A DNA stretch of 64,000 nucleotides from CBDBIG01 sp965205845 [NCBI: bacterium]. Lineage in GTDB: Bacteria > SAR324. The translations under genes and the position numbers were made by a program. The stretch covers positions 310,001 to 374,000 of the forward strand of contig CBDBIG010000004.1 of assembly GCA_965205845.1 (NCBI GenBank). The letters are read 5' to 3'. The notes under the pieces are model-generated. The model was not told where the DNA came from and made no database searches. It saw only the letters and a program-made list of their open reading frames with translations. Shown here one piece after another: positions 27,483-36,600 of this stretch (positions within the stretch are counted from its first letter, which is position 1; every line of letters begins with the position of its first letter).

Positions 27483-29573
27483 ATGCCCACACCCAAGCCA
27501 GGCTTTCATTTTACACCCACCCCGCCCAAAGAAGCCCTTGCCTACCTCAAGGCCAAAAAACTAAAACCCGCCTTTGACTATCGCGATGTTTGGCGTGAGG
27601 AGCACGCCTTGGGCTTTAGCGTGGCCAAGGCAATGCAGTTGGATGTGTTGCGTGCCATCCGCGATGGTCTTGCTGAGGCGCTGGCCAAGGGCAAAACCTT
27701 TGAGGGTTTTAAAAAAGACCTCATCCCCACCCTCCAACAAAAAGGATGGTGGGGCATAAAAGGCAAAAAAGACCCCAAAACGGGCAAGATAGAGCAAGTG
27801 CGCCTTGGGAGCCCACGCCGTTTACGCACCATTTTTTGGGCCAACACGCGCACCGCCTATGCTGCGGGGCAGTGGGAACGCATTGAGCGCGAAGCAGCTA
27901 CCCACCCCTACCTGCGCTATGAACTGGGCCCCAGCAAGGAGCACCGTTTGGAGCATCAGCACTGGAACGGGCTTATTTTGTCCAGCACCGATGCTTGGTG
28001 GAACGCCCACATGCCACCCAACGGCTGGGGCTGCAAGTGCCGCGTCAGGCTTTTAAGCAAGGCCGAGGCAGGGCGCTTGGGTGGCCCAGGCAAACCGCCC
28101 ACCAACAAAACCCGCCCTTGGCTTAACAAGCGCACAGGCCAAATTGAACGCGTGCCCCAAGGCATAGACCCAGGCTGGGATACCAACCCAGGCAAGGTAC
28201 GCAGCCAAGCCTTGGCCAACATGCTGGCGGCAAAAAGCGCAGATGCGCCCGTTGCAACCCTCGGCCCGATCCCCCTGCTCGAAGAGCGGGCGGTCATGAA
28301 AAAAAAGTTAAGCAAGGCCAAGGGCAGCAACCAAGGGGGCGTCTATCAAGGGGCAGACGGCATCAAGCGCTACGTCAAGTTTTACACCGACCCTGGCCAA
28401 GTCTACGGCGAGGCGGCGGTCAATGCAATCTATGCCCAGTTGGCGGTCAATGCGTCCAAAAGCGCCTTGGTTGCCCGCAAACAAGGGGGGCTTGCCCTGG
28501 CCACCGAGTGGATTGAAGGGGCAGCCCCAATCGCCTTGGACGAACTAACCCAAGCCAAGGCAAAAAAACTGCTTGACGGGGTGGCGGCAGATGCTTGGCT
28601 GGCCAACTGGGATGCCTTGGGGCAAACCTTTGATAACGTGGTTTGGCAAAAAGGCGCCCCCGTGCGGATTGACAACAGCGGGGCGCTCTTGTTTCGAGCC
28701 AAAGCGGGGCGCAAAAATACCAAGGCACTGGCCACAATAGGCGAAGCCGAGGGCTTTTTTCATCCTGCCACCAACCCCACTTACGCCAAGGCAATGGAAA
28801 AAGCGGGGGTGCGCATTTACGAGGCGCTGGGGGATCACTGGCTTAAGACCGAGCGAGCGATTAGCAACCTAAGCAAAAAAACCAACGCCTTTGCCGACCT
28901 CTTGCCCCCCGTGCCAGGGGTGCCCGAGCCCGAGCGCCTTGCCATGCTACAAACCTTGCAAAAGCGTGCTATGCTCCTCAAGGGGGTGTCGCGCAAGGTG
29001 CGTGCCTTTGCCAAATTGCCCGTCCACGAGCAGGGTTTGATGAACCTCAAAGGCTATCAATACCAAACCCTGCTTGGGCGGGCGAACACAAAGGCGAAGG
29101 AATCGGGTGTCGTGCACCGTTTCTCCGAGCCCGAGTTGGCTGCATTGCACGGCTACACGGTCATCGATTATAAACCGATTAACCAGGCCAAGCGCGGGAA
29201 ACTGCCCAAAGCCCTGGGAGAGGAATACGCCCACTACACCAAAACCATCATCGCGGGGCTGGCAAAACTCCCCAACTACCGGGGGAAGGTCACCCGAGGG
29301 ACGACCCTGCCCGAAAGTGAACTGGCCAAACTCAAGCCAGGGCAAACATGGCGAGACAGGGGCTTTTTATCGGCATCGATGTCGATGGATAGAGCTTTTA
29401 ATGGGCCGCATCGGCTGAAAATACAGAGCCGCACGGGCAAGGAGGTATCTTGGATATCCCGGCACGCGCACGAAAAAGAGGTCCTCTTTAAACCCAATAC
29501 CAGGTTTTTTGTGAAGCGCAAAAGAAAGGTTGGGGATACCACCTATATTGAACTGGAAGAAACCGATGAGTAA
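27483..29573 (+). CDS. MuF head protein fused to a kinase-like domain and an ADP-ribosyltransferase toxin domain
   Basis: 696 residues in three parts. Residues 1-200 are the MuF/gp30 head-morphogenesis domain (RTIFWANTRTAYAAGQW, HMPPNGWGCKCRVRLLS), by which such proteins are packaged in the capsid. Residues about 285-440 resemble HipA/PI-kinase folds: GADGIKRYVKFY with Lys299, Glu310, DAWLANWDALGQTFDN (Asp370, Asn385) and VRIDNSGAL (Asp397). Residues about 595-696 form an ADP-ribosyltransferase domain with TRGT (Arg605), GFLSAS (Ser630/Ser632) and HEKEVLF (Glu664 and Glu666), the R-S-ExE arrangement of arginine-specific enzymes. Polymorphic MuF toxins are known in prophages. The reading frame is intact although its neighbours are decayed. 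Target and activity are inferred. Confidence 0.85.
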   Translation: MPTPKPGFHFTPTPPKEALAYLKAKKLKPAFDYRDVWREEHALGFSVAKAMQLDVLRAIRDGLAEALAKGKTFEGFKKDLIPTLQQKGWWGIKGKKDPKTGKIEQVRLGSPRRLRTIFWANTRTAYAAGQWERIEREAATHPYLRYELGPSKEHRLEHQHWNGLILSSTDAWWNAHMPPNGWGCKCRVRLLSKAEAGRLGGPGKPPTNKTRPWLNKRTGQIERVPQGIDPGWDTNPGKVRSQALANMLAAKSADAPVATLGPIPLLEERAVMKKKLSKAKGSNQGGVYQGADGIKRYVKFYTDPGQVYGEAAVNAIYAQLAVNASKSALVARKQGGLALATEWIEGAAPIALDELTQAKAKKLLDGVAADAWLANWDALGQTFDNVVWQKGAPVRIDNSGALLFRAKAGRKNTKALATIGEAEGFFHPATNPTYAKAMEKAGVRIYEALGDHWLKTERAISNLSKKTNAFADLLPPVPGVPEPERLAMLQTLQKRAMLLKGVSRKVRAFAKLPVHEQGLMNLKGYQYQTLLGRANTKAKESGVVHRFSEPELAALHGYTVIDYKPINQAKRGKLPKALGEEYAHYTKTIIAGLAKLPNYRGKVTRGTTLPESELAKLKPGQTWRDRGFLSASMSMDRAFNGPHRLKIQSRTGKEVSWISRHAHEKEVLFKPNTRFFVKRKRKVGDTTYIELEETDE

Positions 29574-29745
29574 AAAACCAGCATATCAAGACTTTGACGC
29601 GTGGGTTGAAGAGATCGAGCGCCTCAAGCGTGAAGGCAAACTCAAGCCTGTGTCAAGGCACCTGCAGGCCAAATTCGATTCGGCCGAAATGGAGTTGGTC
29701 GAGGATGTCCCCCCCGCCAAGCCCAAACCGGGCAAAAAAGGCTAA
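29566..29745 (+). CDS. 59-residue protein overlapping the MuF toxin gene (possible immunity protein)
   Basis: The ATG lies inside the last three codons of the toxin gene (8-base overlap), so translation should be coupled. The protein reads MSKKPAYQDFDAWVEEIERL and ends in a lysine/proline-rich tail (PPAKPKPGKKG). It is strongly charged and has no membrane segment. I do not recognise the family. Position directly after an ADP-ribosyltransferase toxin suggests immunity or regulation, but this rests on context alone. Confidence 0.6.
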   Translation: MSKKPAYQDFDAWVEEIERLKREGKLKPVSRHLQAKFDSAEMELVEDVPPAKPKPGKKG

Positions 29746-29750
29746 GGCAA

Positions 29751-30061
29751 GTGTGGTTATTCACCCCAAAGGCCTTTCTTTCTATCGTGGCGCACACAGA
29801 CGACCCCGCCAACTTGCGCCTGGTGCGTGCCCGCCGCCCTGGCGAGATTGAGGCGCTTTTTCCTGTTGCGCTCGTGCACACCCCCAATGCCGATTTATCC
29901 CTATTGAGGCGCTTTTTCCTGTTGCGCTAGTGCACACCACTCCCGACGCCGATTACCCCTTTCGCGCATGCCTGCCAGCCCAGCAAAGCGCCTGCCTTGC
30001 ACAGCGTCTGGGCTGTAATGGCCAACCAATACGAGCAAGGGCGCTAAAACGCTTTTAAGCC
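29751..30061 (+). pseudogene. Small phage protein broken by a 56-bp tandem duplication
   Basis: GTG at 29751 starts VWLFTPKAFLSIVAHTDDPA, then RLVRARRPGEIEALFPVALV, a common short phage-associated family of unknown function. A duplication of 56 bp shifts the frame, giving a TAG at 29928. The second copy continues in another frame with ADYPFRACLPAQQSACLAQR, the natural continuation. Removing one copy would restore one protein of about 80-85 residues. Confidence 0.65.
29847..29958. repeat. 56-bp tandem duplication
   Basis: Copies at 29847-29902 and 29903-29958 begin ATTGAGGCGCTTTTTCCTGT. They differ at a handful of positions. Since 56 is not a multiple of three, the duplication disrupts the surrounding gene. 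Confidence 0.8.
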
Positions 30062-30231
30062 CTTTATCCCCCTCCTCTAGCCCAACTCCCCAGCCAAACA
30101 TTTTGCAACGCTTTTCAACGCGTTTAAACGGGGTTTAAACGGGGGTATTTACCCCTGGCAAAAGTTTGCAAAGGGGGTAGTTGCCCCTGGCAAAAGGGTG
30201 CACTAGCGTAGCCTTTTTTTGTGTGTTTTGC
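30062..30231. other. Intergenic spacer before the prophage protease gene
   Basis: Contains repeated words: CGTTTAAACGGGG-like text twice near 30118-30145, and CCCCTGGCAAAAG twice (about 30150 and 30184). The sequence just before the protease gene ends in an AT-rich stretch. It may hold a promoter or operator, but no clear site can be named. Confidence 0.3.
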
Positions 30232-31308
30232 ATGGCTAAACTAAAAGGCATGGAAACACAAATCCCCCAACAAGCCGAAATCCCAGCCCTTTGCATGGCG
30301 TTGGATGGTGCCCTAGCCGCCATCGGGCAGGGCGAAGTGCCCGAGTGGATACCGCTTTTGCCCAAGGGGCCGCGCATTCAAGGGCGCACAGGGCGTGAGT
30401 GGCAGTTGGCAGATGTACAAAAGGTGATAGCCGCCAGTTTTCGCAATTTGCCCAAAATCCCAGTTGACTGGAACCATGCCACCGAGAAGTATGGCGCAAC
30501 CAGCCCGCACACCCAGAAAGCTGCGGGGTGGATTGTGGCGATGGAAGCGCGCCCTGATGGGGTATGGGGCAAAGTGGAATGGACAAACGGGGGGGCGCGC
30601 AGCGTGGCAGAAAAGGAATACCGCTATATTAGCCCTGTGTTTATACACACACCCCAAGGCGAGGTGCTTTATCTCAAGTCCGCCGCCTTAACAAACAACC
30701 CAGAATTAAAAATGAAAGCCCTTAACGCAATGCCAACAGGAGGCCTTATGCCAGGAGAAGCAACAAAACCACCCCAACAAGCAAGGGATGCCAAAGCAGG
30801 CCAAGACACACAAGAGCCCACCACCAAGGCAGAGGCGCGCCCCAGCAACCCAGCAGGGCAAGGTGAGCCAAAAGCCGTGGCAAGCGCGGCAGATGTAGCC
30901 CAGCCCCCTAGCAATAACCTTGCACCCCACGACGAGCACGAGAAACTCAAGGCGCAATGCGCCGCCTTGCAAGGTGAGGTGCAAGCCATGAAGCAGGCAC
31001 AGCACAGCGAAAAAGTCGAGCAGGCCTTAAGCCAAGCCTTGCAAGGTAAGAAAATTGCCCCCGCCAGCATGGAATACCACCGTGCTTGCTGTAGCACAGC
31101 CCAAGGGCTAGCGGCTTTTAAAGCCTTTTGTGAAGGGGCCCCAGCTTTGTTGCAAGACCACCTGGTGTCAGCAGGTGCCCCTAGCACCGAGGAAGGCGCA
31201 AACGGGCTAACCCCCCATCAACAAGCCATGTGCAGCACCTTAGGGATTGACCCAAGGGTGATGGCAACAACGGCAAAAAAACTCAAAGCACGAGGAGAGA
31301 TTAACTAA
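30232..31308 (+). CDS. Mu I-like head maturation protease with scaffold region
   Basis: Phage protease that processes the head during assembly; the C-terminal part serves as scaffold. The N-terminal half has family text such as PVDWNHATEKYG (a conserved Asp/His region), KAAGWIVAMEARPDGVWGKV and YRYISPVF. After residue about 170 the sequence becomes Ala/Gln/Pro-rich and helical, like the scaffold. ATG at 30232 or 30250 is likely; about 350-358 residues. The reading frame is intact. Confidence 0.85.
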   Translation: MAKLKGMETQIPQQAEIPALCMALDGALAAIGQGEVPEWIPLLPKGPRIQGRTGREWQLADVQKVIAASFRNLPKIPVDWNHATEKYGATSPHTQKAAGWIVAMEARPDGVWGKVEWTNGGARSVAEKEYRYISPVFIHTPQGEVLYLKSAALTNNPELKMKALNAMPTGGLMPGEATKPPQQARDAKAGQDTQEPTTKAEARPSNPAGQGEPKAVASAADVAQPPSNNLAPHDEHEKLKAQCAALQGEVQAMKQAQHSEKVEQALSQALQGKKIAPASMEYHRACCSTAQGLAAFKAFCEGAPALLQDHLVSAGAPSTEEGANGLTPHQQAMCSTLGIDPRVMATTAKKLKARGEIN

Positions 31309-31701
31309 TGGCCGCATTGACCGCAGACAGACCAACGCCGTATCGCGAGGGGGTGGACAACGTCTACCCCGTGGTGGCCAGCACCACCATTTATGCAGGG
31401 GCGTTGGTGGCACTTGATGGCGCGGGCAACGCCAAGCCCGCCAGCAAAGCAACCCGCCTTAAATTTGTGGGCGTGGCCCAAGCGGGGGCAAAAAACGGCA
31501 CAACGGCAGGCGAGGTGAGCGTGCTGGTGCGCCGTGGGGTGTTTGGCTTTAAAAAAGCCACAACGCTGACCAAGGTAGATATTGGTAGCGATGCCTATGC
31601 CCTTGATGACCAAACGGTGACCGATGTGTCGGCAGGGGCTTGCCAAGGTGGGCAAAATCATCAACGTAGACGATAACCTTGCATGGGTGGAGGTAGTATA
31701 A
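31308..31701 (+). pseudogene. DUF2190-like head decoration/stabilisation protein, C-terminal frameshift
   Basis: Reads YREGVDNVYPVVASTTIYAG, then FVGVAQAGAKNGTTAGEV and VLVRRGVFGFK, a pattern of phage capsid decoration proteins (DUF2190 or gpD-like). The frame ends at 31676 in a basic tail, but the +1/-1 frame continues with VGKIINVDDNLAWVEVV up to a TAA at 31699-31701, which is the expected C-terminus. A one-base shift near 31640 separates them. The start overlaps the protease stop (TAATG). Confidence 0.7.
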
Positions 31702-32592
31702 ATGATCATCAACAGACAAAGCCTAGACGACTTATTTGTTGGGTACAGCGCAGCCTTTAATCAAGGCTTTGGGATGGCGGGTGACGACTGGCAAAAGGTA
31801 GCGATGCCGGTTGCTTCAAGCACGGCAGAAAATCACTATGCATGGTTGGGCAGCATCAAAGGGATGAATTTGTGGCTGGGAGATCGCATCATTTCGAGCA
31901 TGGCCAGCCACGACTACCGCATCAAAAACAAGCTCTGGGAAGACAGCGTCTCGGTCAATCGCACAGACATTGAAGACGACCAAGTTGGGGTGTATACCCC
32001 ACTCTTTACCGAGATGGGGCGCTCGCTGATGGCACACAAAAACGAGTTGGTCTTTGGCTTGCTCAAGAAAGGTTTTAAAAGCCCTTGCTACGATGGGCAG
32101 TATTTCTTTGACACCGACCACCCCGTTGAAAACAAAGACGGTAGCACCACCACGGCATCCAATAGCGGTGGAGGCAGTGGTAGCCCGTGGTTTTTGCTCG
32201 ACACCAGCCGCATGATTAAGCCGATTATCTTTCAAGAGCGCAAAAAGGGGCTGCTTGTGCGCAAAGACCGCTCCGAGGATGACAATGTGTTTATGCGCAA
32301 CGTCTACCTTTACGGTGTGGAGTGCCGCGACAATGTCGGCTTTGGCTTGTGGCAGCTGGCCTACGGCAGCAAACAAAGCCTTACCACCGACAACTACAAA
32401 GCCGCCTTTGCAGCGTTGGAGAGCATGAAAAACCGCGGGCGGCCCCTGGGCGTAAAGCCCACGATGCTGGTGGTGCCACCCGCACACAGAGAGGCGGCCC
32501 TAGAGATACTAAACGCCGAGAGAAACATGGCTGGCGCCACCAACGTCTGGCGGGGCACAGCAGAGCTCTTGGTTTCATCTTGGCTGGCTTAA
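31702..32592 (+). CDS. Mu T-like major capsid protein
   Basis: Major head subunit of Mu-like phages, 296 residues. Family text: FQ/YSAAFNQGFG-type start, WLGDRIISSMASHDYRIKNK, DQVGVYTPLFTEMGRSL, QYFFDTDHPV and the end PTMLVVPPAHREAALEIL. The frame is intact. The last 206 bases and the stop are included in a 239-bp tandem duplication that follows. Confidence 0.88.
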   Translation: MIINRQSLDDLFVGYSAAFNQGFGMAGDDWQKVAMPVASSTAENHYAWLGSIKGMNLWLGDRIISSMASHDYRIKNKLWEDSVSVNRTDIEDDQVGVYTPLFTEMGRSLMAHKNELVFGLLKKGFKSPCYDGQYFFDTDHPVENKDGSTTTASNSGGGSGSPWFLLDTSRMIKPIIFQERKKGLLVRKDRSEDDNVFMRNVYLYGVECRDNVGFGLWQLAYGSKQSLTTDNYKAAFAALESMKNRGRPLGVKPTMLVVPPAHREAALEILNAERNMAGATNVWRGTAELLVSSWLA

Positions 32593-32864
32593 AAGGGGTA
32601 AAAAAACCATGACGATAACCATCATCCGACAACTACAAAGCCGCCTTTGCAGCGTTGGAGAGCATGAAAAACCGCGGGCGGCCCCTGGGCGTAAAGCCCA
32701 CGATGCTGGTGGTGCCACCCGCACACAGAGAGGCGGCCCTAGAGATACTAAACGCCGAGAGAAACATGGCTGGCGCCACCAACGTCTGGCGGGGCACAGC
32801 AGAGCTCTTGGTTTCATCTTGGCTGGCTTAAAAGGGGTAAAAAAACCATGACGATAACCATCAT
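32387..32864. repeat. 239-bp tandem duplication covering the capsid gene tail
   Basis: Copies at 32387-32625 and 32626-32864 appear identical. Each has the last part of the capsid gene, its stop, the spacer and the first codons of the next gene. The duplication leaves the capsid gene intact on the left and the next gene intact on the right; the second capsid tail (32626-32831) is a passenger. Confidence 0.92.
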
Positions 32865-33102
32865 CGCCCAGCACCCCATGTGGCGTGCTGGCAGGCAATG
32901 GCCACAAGGCGAGACCCGTGTCGAGGAAGGCTTAAGCAAGGAGGCTTTAGCAGCCCTTGAGACCGACCCCAACTTTAGCGTGCAAGGAGCCAAAAAAGCC
33001 AAGGAAGCCAAAACCAAAAACGAGGGGGCAACACCCATGAGCATCTTTTTCGAGCAAATCCCCACGGGGCATGAGGGTGCCAGGGCAGTATATCGAGATT
33101 GA
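32848..33102 (+). pseudogene. Mu gp35-like protein running into the broken sheath start
   Basis: Reads MTITIIAQHPMWRAGRQWPQ, then ALETDPNFSVQGAKKAKEAK, like the short Mu gp35 family (50-70 residues). The frame continues into MSIFFEQIPTGHEG, the start of the tail-sheath gene (ATG 33037), and stops at 33102. The stop is caused by a frameshift, because the sheath text continues in another frame. The gp35-like part itself may be intact. Confidence 0.6.
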
Positions 33103-34346
33103 TAACAGTGGGGCAGGTGCCGCCACCGAGTTAAGGCGTATTTTGCTGTTGGGGCAAAAAGCCAGCACACCGCAGTGCGCAAGAGAACCACGTGATCCGC
33201 ACGCACTTTTTTTGTTTGCACAGCCCAAGCCAAAACGCTGTTTGGGGCAGGGAGCATGCGCTATGATGATGTACGCAAGTGCTAAGCACATACACCCAAC
33301 GGGCGAGGTATGGCCCTTGCCATTCCCGCACCCCGTGGGGGCGTGGCGGCACGCAAAACCCTCACCTTTGAGGCGTAACCAAGTGCCGCGGGCAGGATTG
33401 CGCTGCTATGTTGCCACGGCAACGGGTAAGCGTCCGGAGTGGGGGCAGGCGATGGGGGCGCAGCCATCGCCACAGCCCTCTATAGCGGCATGCAATGCTC
33501 CCCTGCCCAGCTTGGCCGATGACGGCCGAGGCTAGCGGTGCGGTGCTAACGCTCACAGTGCGCTGGGCGGGCAACACGGGCAATCACATTGAAGTGCAAC
33601 AGGGCCTTGGCACAAACGAAGATTTACCCCGTGGTTTGAGCATGACGATTGGAACGGGCACGCTCGGCACGGGTGAGGTGGCTTTGACGCCCTCCTTGGC
33701 AGCCCTTGGAAGCACCCAGTATCACAGCATCGGTCAGCCCCTATACAGGATGCCAGTGCCGTGACTGCCTTGAGCACCCTGCTCCAAAGCCGTTGGGGTG
33801 CCTTGGAAGCCATTGACGGCATGGCCTTTTTGCCTGCCCAAGGTAGTTTAAGCCAAATGACTACCCTAGGCGATGCCCTTTGGCAGCCAGCATCTTTGCT
33901 TTGTGGGTCTGGGCAAAAGCCCCAGTGCCCCTTGGTTATGGGCAGCCACCACTGCTGCGGTAAGTGAGCGCGAAGCAGCCCTTGACCCAGCGCGCCCCTT
34001 GCAAACGCTGTATCTTTCAGGGATTTTGCCTCCCCCCCTTGCAGCCCAACTTGATTATACCGAGCGCAATACCGCATTGCATCATGGGGTGAGCACCTTC
34101 ACCATTGGCAGCCAAGGGGTGCACCTTGAACGCTTGATTTCCAGTTATAAAACCAACCCAAGCGGGGTTGCAGATGCCAGTTATTTGGACGTCACCACCA
34201 TGCGCACCTTGTCCCATTTACGCACCAGTTTGCGCAATCGTATCGCCACCAAGTACCCAAGGCACAAGGTAGCCAACAGTGGAACCCAGGTAGGGGCCGG
34301 GCAAGCCGTGGTAACCCCCAACCTTCAACCCCTAAAAATCCTTTAA
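33037..34346 (+). pseudogene. Mu L-like tail sheath protein, multiply frameshifted
   Basis: The tail sheath contracts during infection. Fragments in different frames keep the order of the family: FFEQIP, VPGQYIEIDNSGAGAATELR, LFGAGSM, then LYLSGILPPPLAAQLDYTER-like text and the terminal RHKVANSGTQVGAGQAVVTP. At least four frame changes and several stops separate them, so it is not functional. It follows the capsid and gp35-like genes in the usual Mu order. Confidence 0.7.
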
Positions 34347-34379
34347 GCAAGCCCACGCGGCCCTGAAAAGGGTGCATCT

Positions 34380-34869
34380 TGAGTGCAAACCTTGGCCAAG
34401 ATGTGCTCACTCGCTACGATTCAAAAGAAACCTTGTTCTACCTTGACTTAGCCCTACCACGGGCACGAAAACGACTATGGCAAGGTTTTTTGTTGAGCGA
34501 GACTTTGAAAGTCTCGCAACGGTTAAAGGGCAAGGCAAGTTTCTCCTGAGCATCAATGATACACCGCAGATACGCGCGTATTTTGCGCGGTTCGACCGCT
34601 ACCAAATGAAAACGCACTACACCCTAGGCTTGCATGCTGTTGTCGGGAAAAAACAGGTAAGCGAATTGCTTTACACAAACTTAGCACCTGAGGCCATGAA
34701 AACCGTAAAAGTGGCCTCGCCATACCCACAACATCGCAAGGATAAGGAAAAAAACATGTGTCCCTTTACACCCGCAAGCCCCTTTCATCGCCGTGGGTCA
34801 TTGAATATTTTATGCAAAAAACATGCCGAAATAAAGAGACCCCAGAATGACCAGTGGCAAAGCATGTGA
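34380..34869 (+). pseudogene. D12-class DNA adenine methylase, C-terminal fragment
   Basis: Dam/D12-type N6-adenine methylase remnant. One frame gives LTRYDSKETLFYLD, another YHGHENDYGKVF and a third VERDFESLATVKGQGKFLLS and HYTLGLHAVVGKKQVSELLY. These are successive parts of the C-terminal domain. The catalytic DPPY motif is destroyed, with DLA text in its place, and the frames are shifted around a T-run near 34485. The N-terminal SAM-binding region is missing. Confidence 0.65.
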
Positions 34870-34896
34870 ACGAAAGTGGCAAAGCATGTGAACGTT
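34853..34896. repeat. 22-bp direct repeat pair
   Basis: AGTGGCAAAGCATGTGAACG occurs at 34853 and again at 34875, at the right edge of the prophage remnant. It is another short tandem duplication, or possibly a relic of an attachment site. Confidence 0.6.
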
Positions 34897-35034
34897 TACA
34901 GCTGCTAAGCAGACTGAGATTGCACTCAGAGCAATGGGGGTTGCAAAGGGTAGGGGGGTAAAAAAAGCTCCAAAGCGTTTTTTAAGGGCAGTGAAAAAAT
35001 AAAAGGCTTAAATACCAATCACTTAAAAAATAAG

Positions 35035-36159
35035 TTAGGGCCTGCTGTAAGCAATGCGGTAAATCACGCCGTTTTGGTCATCGGAAACCAGCAGCGAGCC
35101 ATCCACCCATTCGACCACGTCGACGGGACGCCCATAAGAGGCCTCCTTTCTCAGCCAGCCATGGGCAAAAGGCGTGGCCTTGAGGGGTTTATTTCCGCCT
35201 TTAAAATGCACGCGCATCACCCTATAACCCACGCGTTTTGAGCGATTCCACGAGCCATGCTGTGCCACAAAGGCATCGCCTTGAAAACCGGGCGGAAACA
35301 TGCTCCCACGGTAAAAATGCAACCCGAGGGCAGCCACATGGGCGCCAAATGCGTGTACAGGAAAGCGCAGGTTGGAAGGGGGTGTTTGGGTGCGAAACTG
35401 CGGTGTGCGAACCCTACCACCTCCATACCAGGGATAGCCAAAATGGAGCCCTTTGGTCGGCGCATGATTGAGTTCATCGGGGGGTGCATCATCACCGAGG
35501 CCGTCAGCACCATTATCAGTAAAAAACAGCGTGTTGCTGCGAGGGTGAAACGCCAAACCCACCGCATTACGAACCCCGCGCACAAACACCTCTGCCTTGC
35601 CCCCTTTGGCGGGCAGGCGCAAGATGGCATCGCTAACCCCCTTCGGTTGGCAGATGTTGCAAGGCACCCCCACAGCCACATACAGCCTGTTTTTGGGTCC
35701 CATGACAAGGTCGCGCGTGCCATGATGAGAGCGGTTTGGCAGCCCGCCCAAAAGCCGTTGCGCCTTGCCTGGTTTGCCTTTCCCATCATAGGGGCGGCGT
35801 GTTATTTGGTGGCGTTCTCCCACATACAAAAAGCCCTGATGGTAGAGCACACCGTGGGAACCTTGCAGGTTTTGTAGCAACACACGGCTGGTTTCGGCGC
35901 GGTTGTCGCCGTTTAAATCGTGCAGTACATGCACCGTGCCGCCACGTGTTCCCACCAGCAAGGCGCGTTGCTGGGGCAATACGCTCAGGCTGCGTGCCCC
36001 ACGCGCACCGCCAAACACGTGAATGTGAAAGCCTTTGGGAAGGTGTAGGTGTTTTAAAGCCTCGGTGGCTTCGTGCAAACCCGCCATAGCCGTGGCATAA
36101 TTCCAATACCCCAACACCAAAAACAATCCCAGTAAACAACCATGAATCCGCATCGCCAC
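35035..36159 (-). CDS. PQQ-dependent sugar (sorbosone/glucose) dehydrogenase-like protein
   Basis: Six-bladed beta-propeller of the soluble glucose/L-sorbosone dehydrogenase family, probably periplasmic. Residues 1-25 form a signal peptide (hydrophobic core LGLFLVLGYWN). Family text: LLVGTRGGTVHVLHDLNGD, FVRGVRNAVGLAFHPRSNTL, FFTDNGADGLGDDAPPDELN, YRGSMFPPGFQGDAFVAQHG and the closing GRPVDVVEW, SLLVSDDQNGVIYRI. 374 residues. Many members have lost the PQQ activity, so the substrate is uncertain. Confidence 0.85.
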   Translation of the reverse strand: MAMRIHGCLLGLFLVLGYWNYATAMAGLHEATEALKHLHLPKGFHIHVFGGARGARSLSVLPQQRALLVGTRGGTVHVLHDLNGDNRAETSRVLLQNLQGSHGVLYHQGFLYVGERHQITRRPYDGKGKPGKAQRLLGGLPNRSHHGTRDLVMGPKNRLYVAVGVPCNICQPKGVSDAILRLPAKGGKAEVFVRGVRNAVGLAFHPRSNTLFFTDNGADGLGDDAPPDELNHAPTKGLHFGYPWYGGGRVRTPQFRTQTPPSNLRFPVHAFGAHVAALGLHFYRGSMFPPGFQGDAFVAQHGSWNRSKRVGYRVMRVHFKGGNKPLKATPFAHGWLRKEASYGRPVDVVEWVDGSLLVSDDQNGVIYRIAYSRP

Positions 36160-36600
36160 CTCCTTTTTTTAAGCACAGCCGCAGCCCAGAAGCAAGGCCT
36201 CCCGCCAAGGCCTTACCAAATACCCTGTCAAAACCGTCGAAAAATGGCTTTAAAAACCCAATTGAAAACCCTTTTTTGCGTCATTGTGCTCAAGGGTTTC
36301 CCTGGCTTGGTTTGTCAATGGGTTGGTACGTAGTCCTTTTTATTTTCGTTAACCTTTGCAAAACGGGCTTGTTTTTTTGCTCCCCTACGCTCCCTGGTGT
36401 AACCCACCTCTCTTCCTTGGTTTCTCCTATGTAGCGTAGCTTGGTAGTGCATCGCAGTTTGCACAATCTTTTGTCAAATGGTCAGATGCTTTTATAAGCT
36501 TTTTGTGTATAAGCGTTATTTCCTGCCTATAGGGTGTTCTCGTTCGACACCATTTCGCTCTGCCTCCTCGTTCGTGGATGAAAAGGAAAAAGGTTTTGGC
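36160..36600. other. Intergenic region without a recognised gene
   Basis: About 440 bases between two minus-strand genes. It contains AT-rich stretches and several short open frames without family resemblance. The upstream region of the sugar dehydrogenase-like gene starts here, so a promoter is expected, but no clear -35/-10 pair was found. Confidence 0.3.

Noticed and set aside
34870-34905. Read-through of the TGA ending the methylase fragment
   Set aside because: The tail is short, overlaps a direct repeat and belongs to a dead gene.
35238-36089. Plus-strand open frames opposite the sugar dehydrogenase-like gene
   Set aside because: Shadows of the minus-strand coding sequence; no family resemblance.
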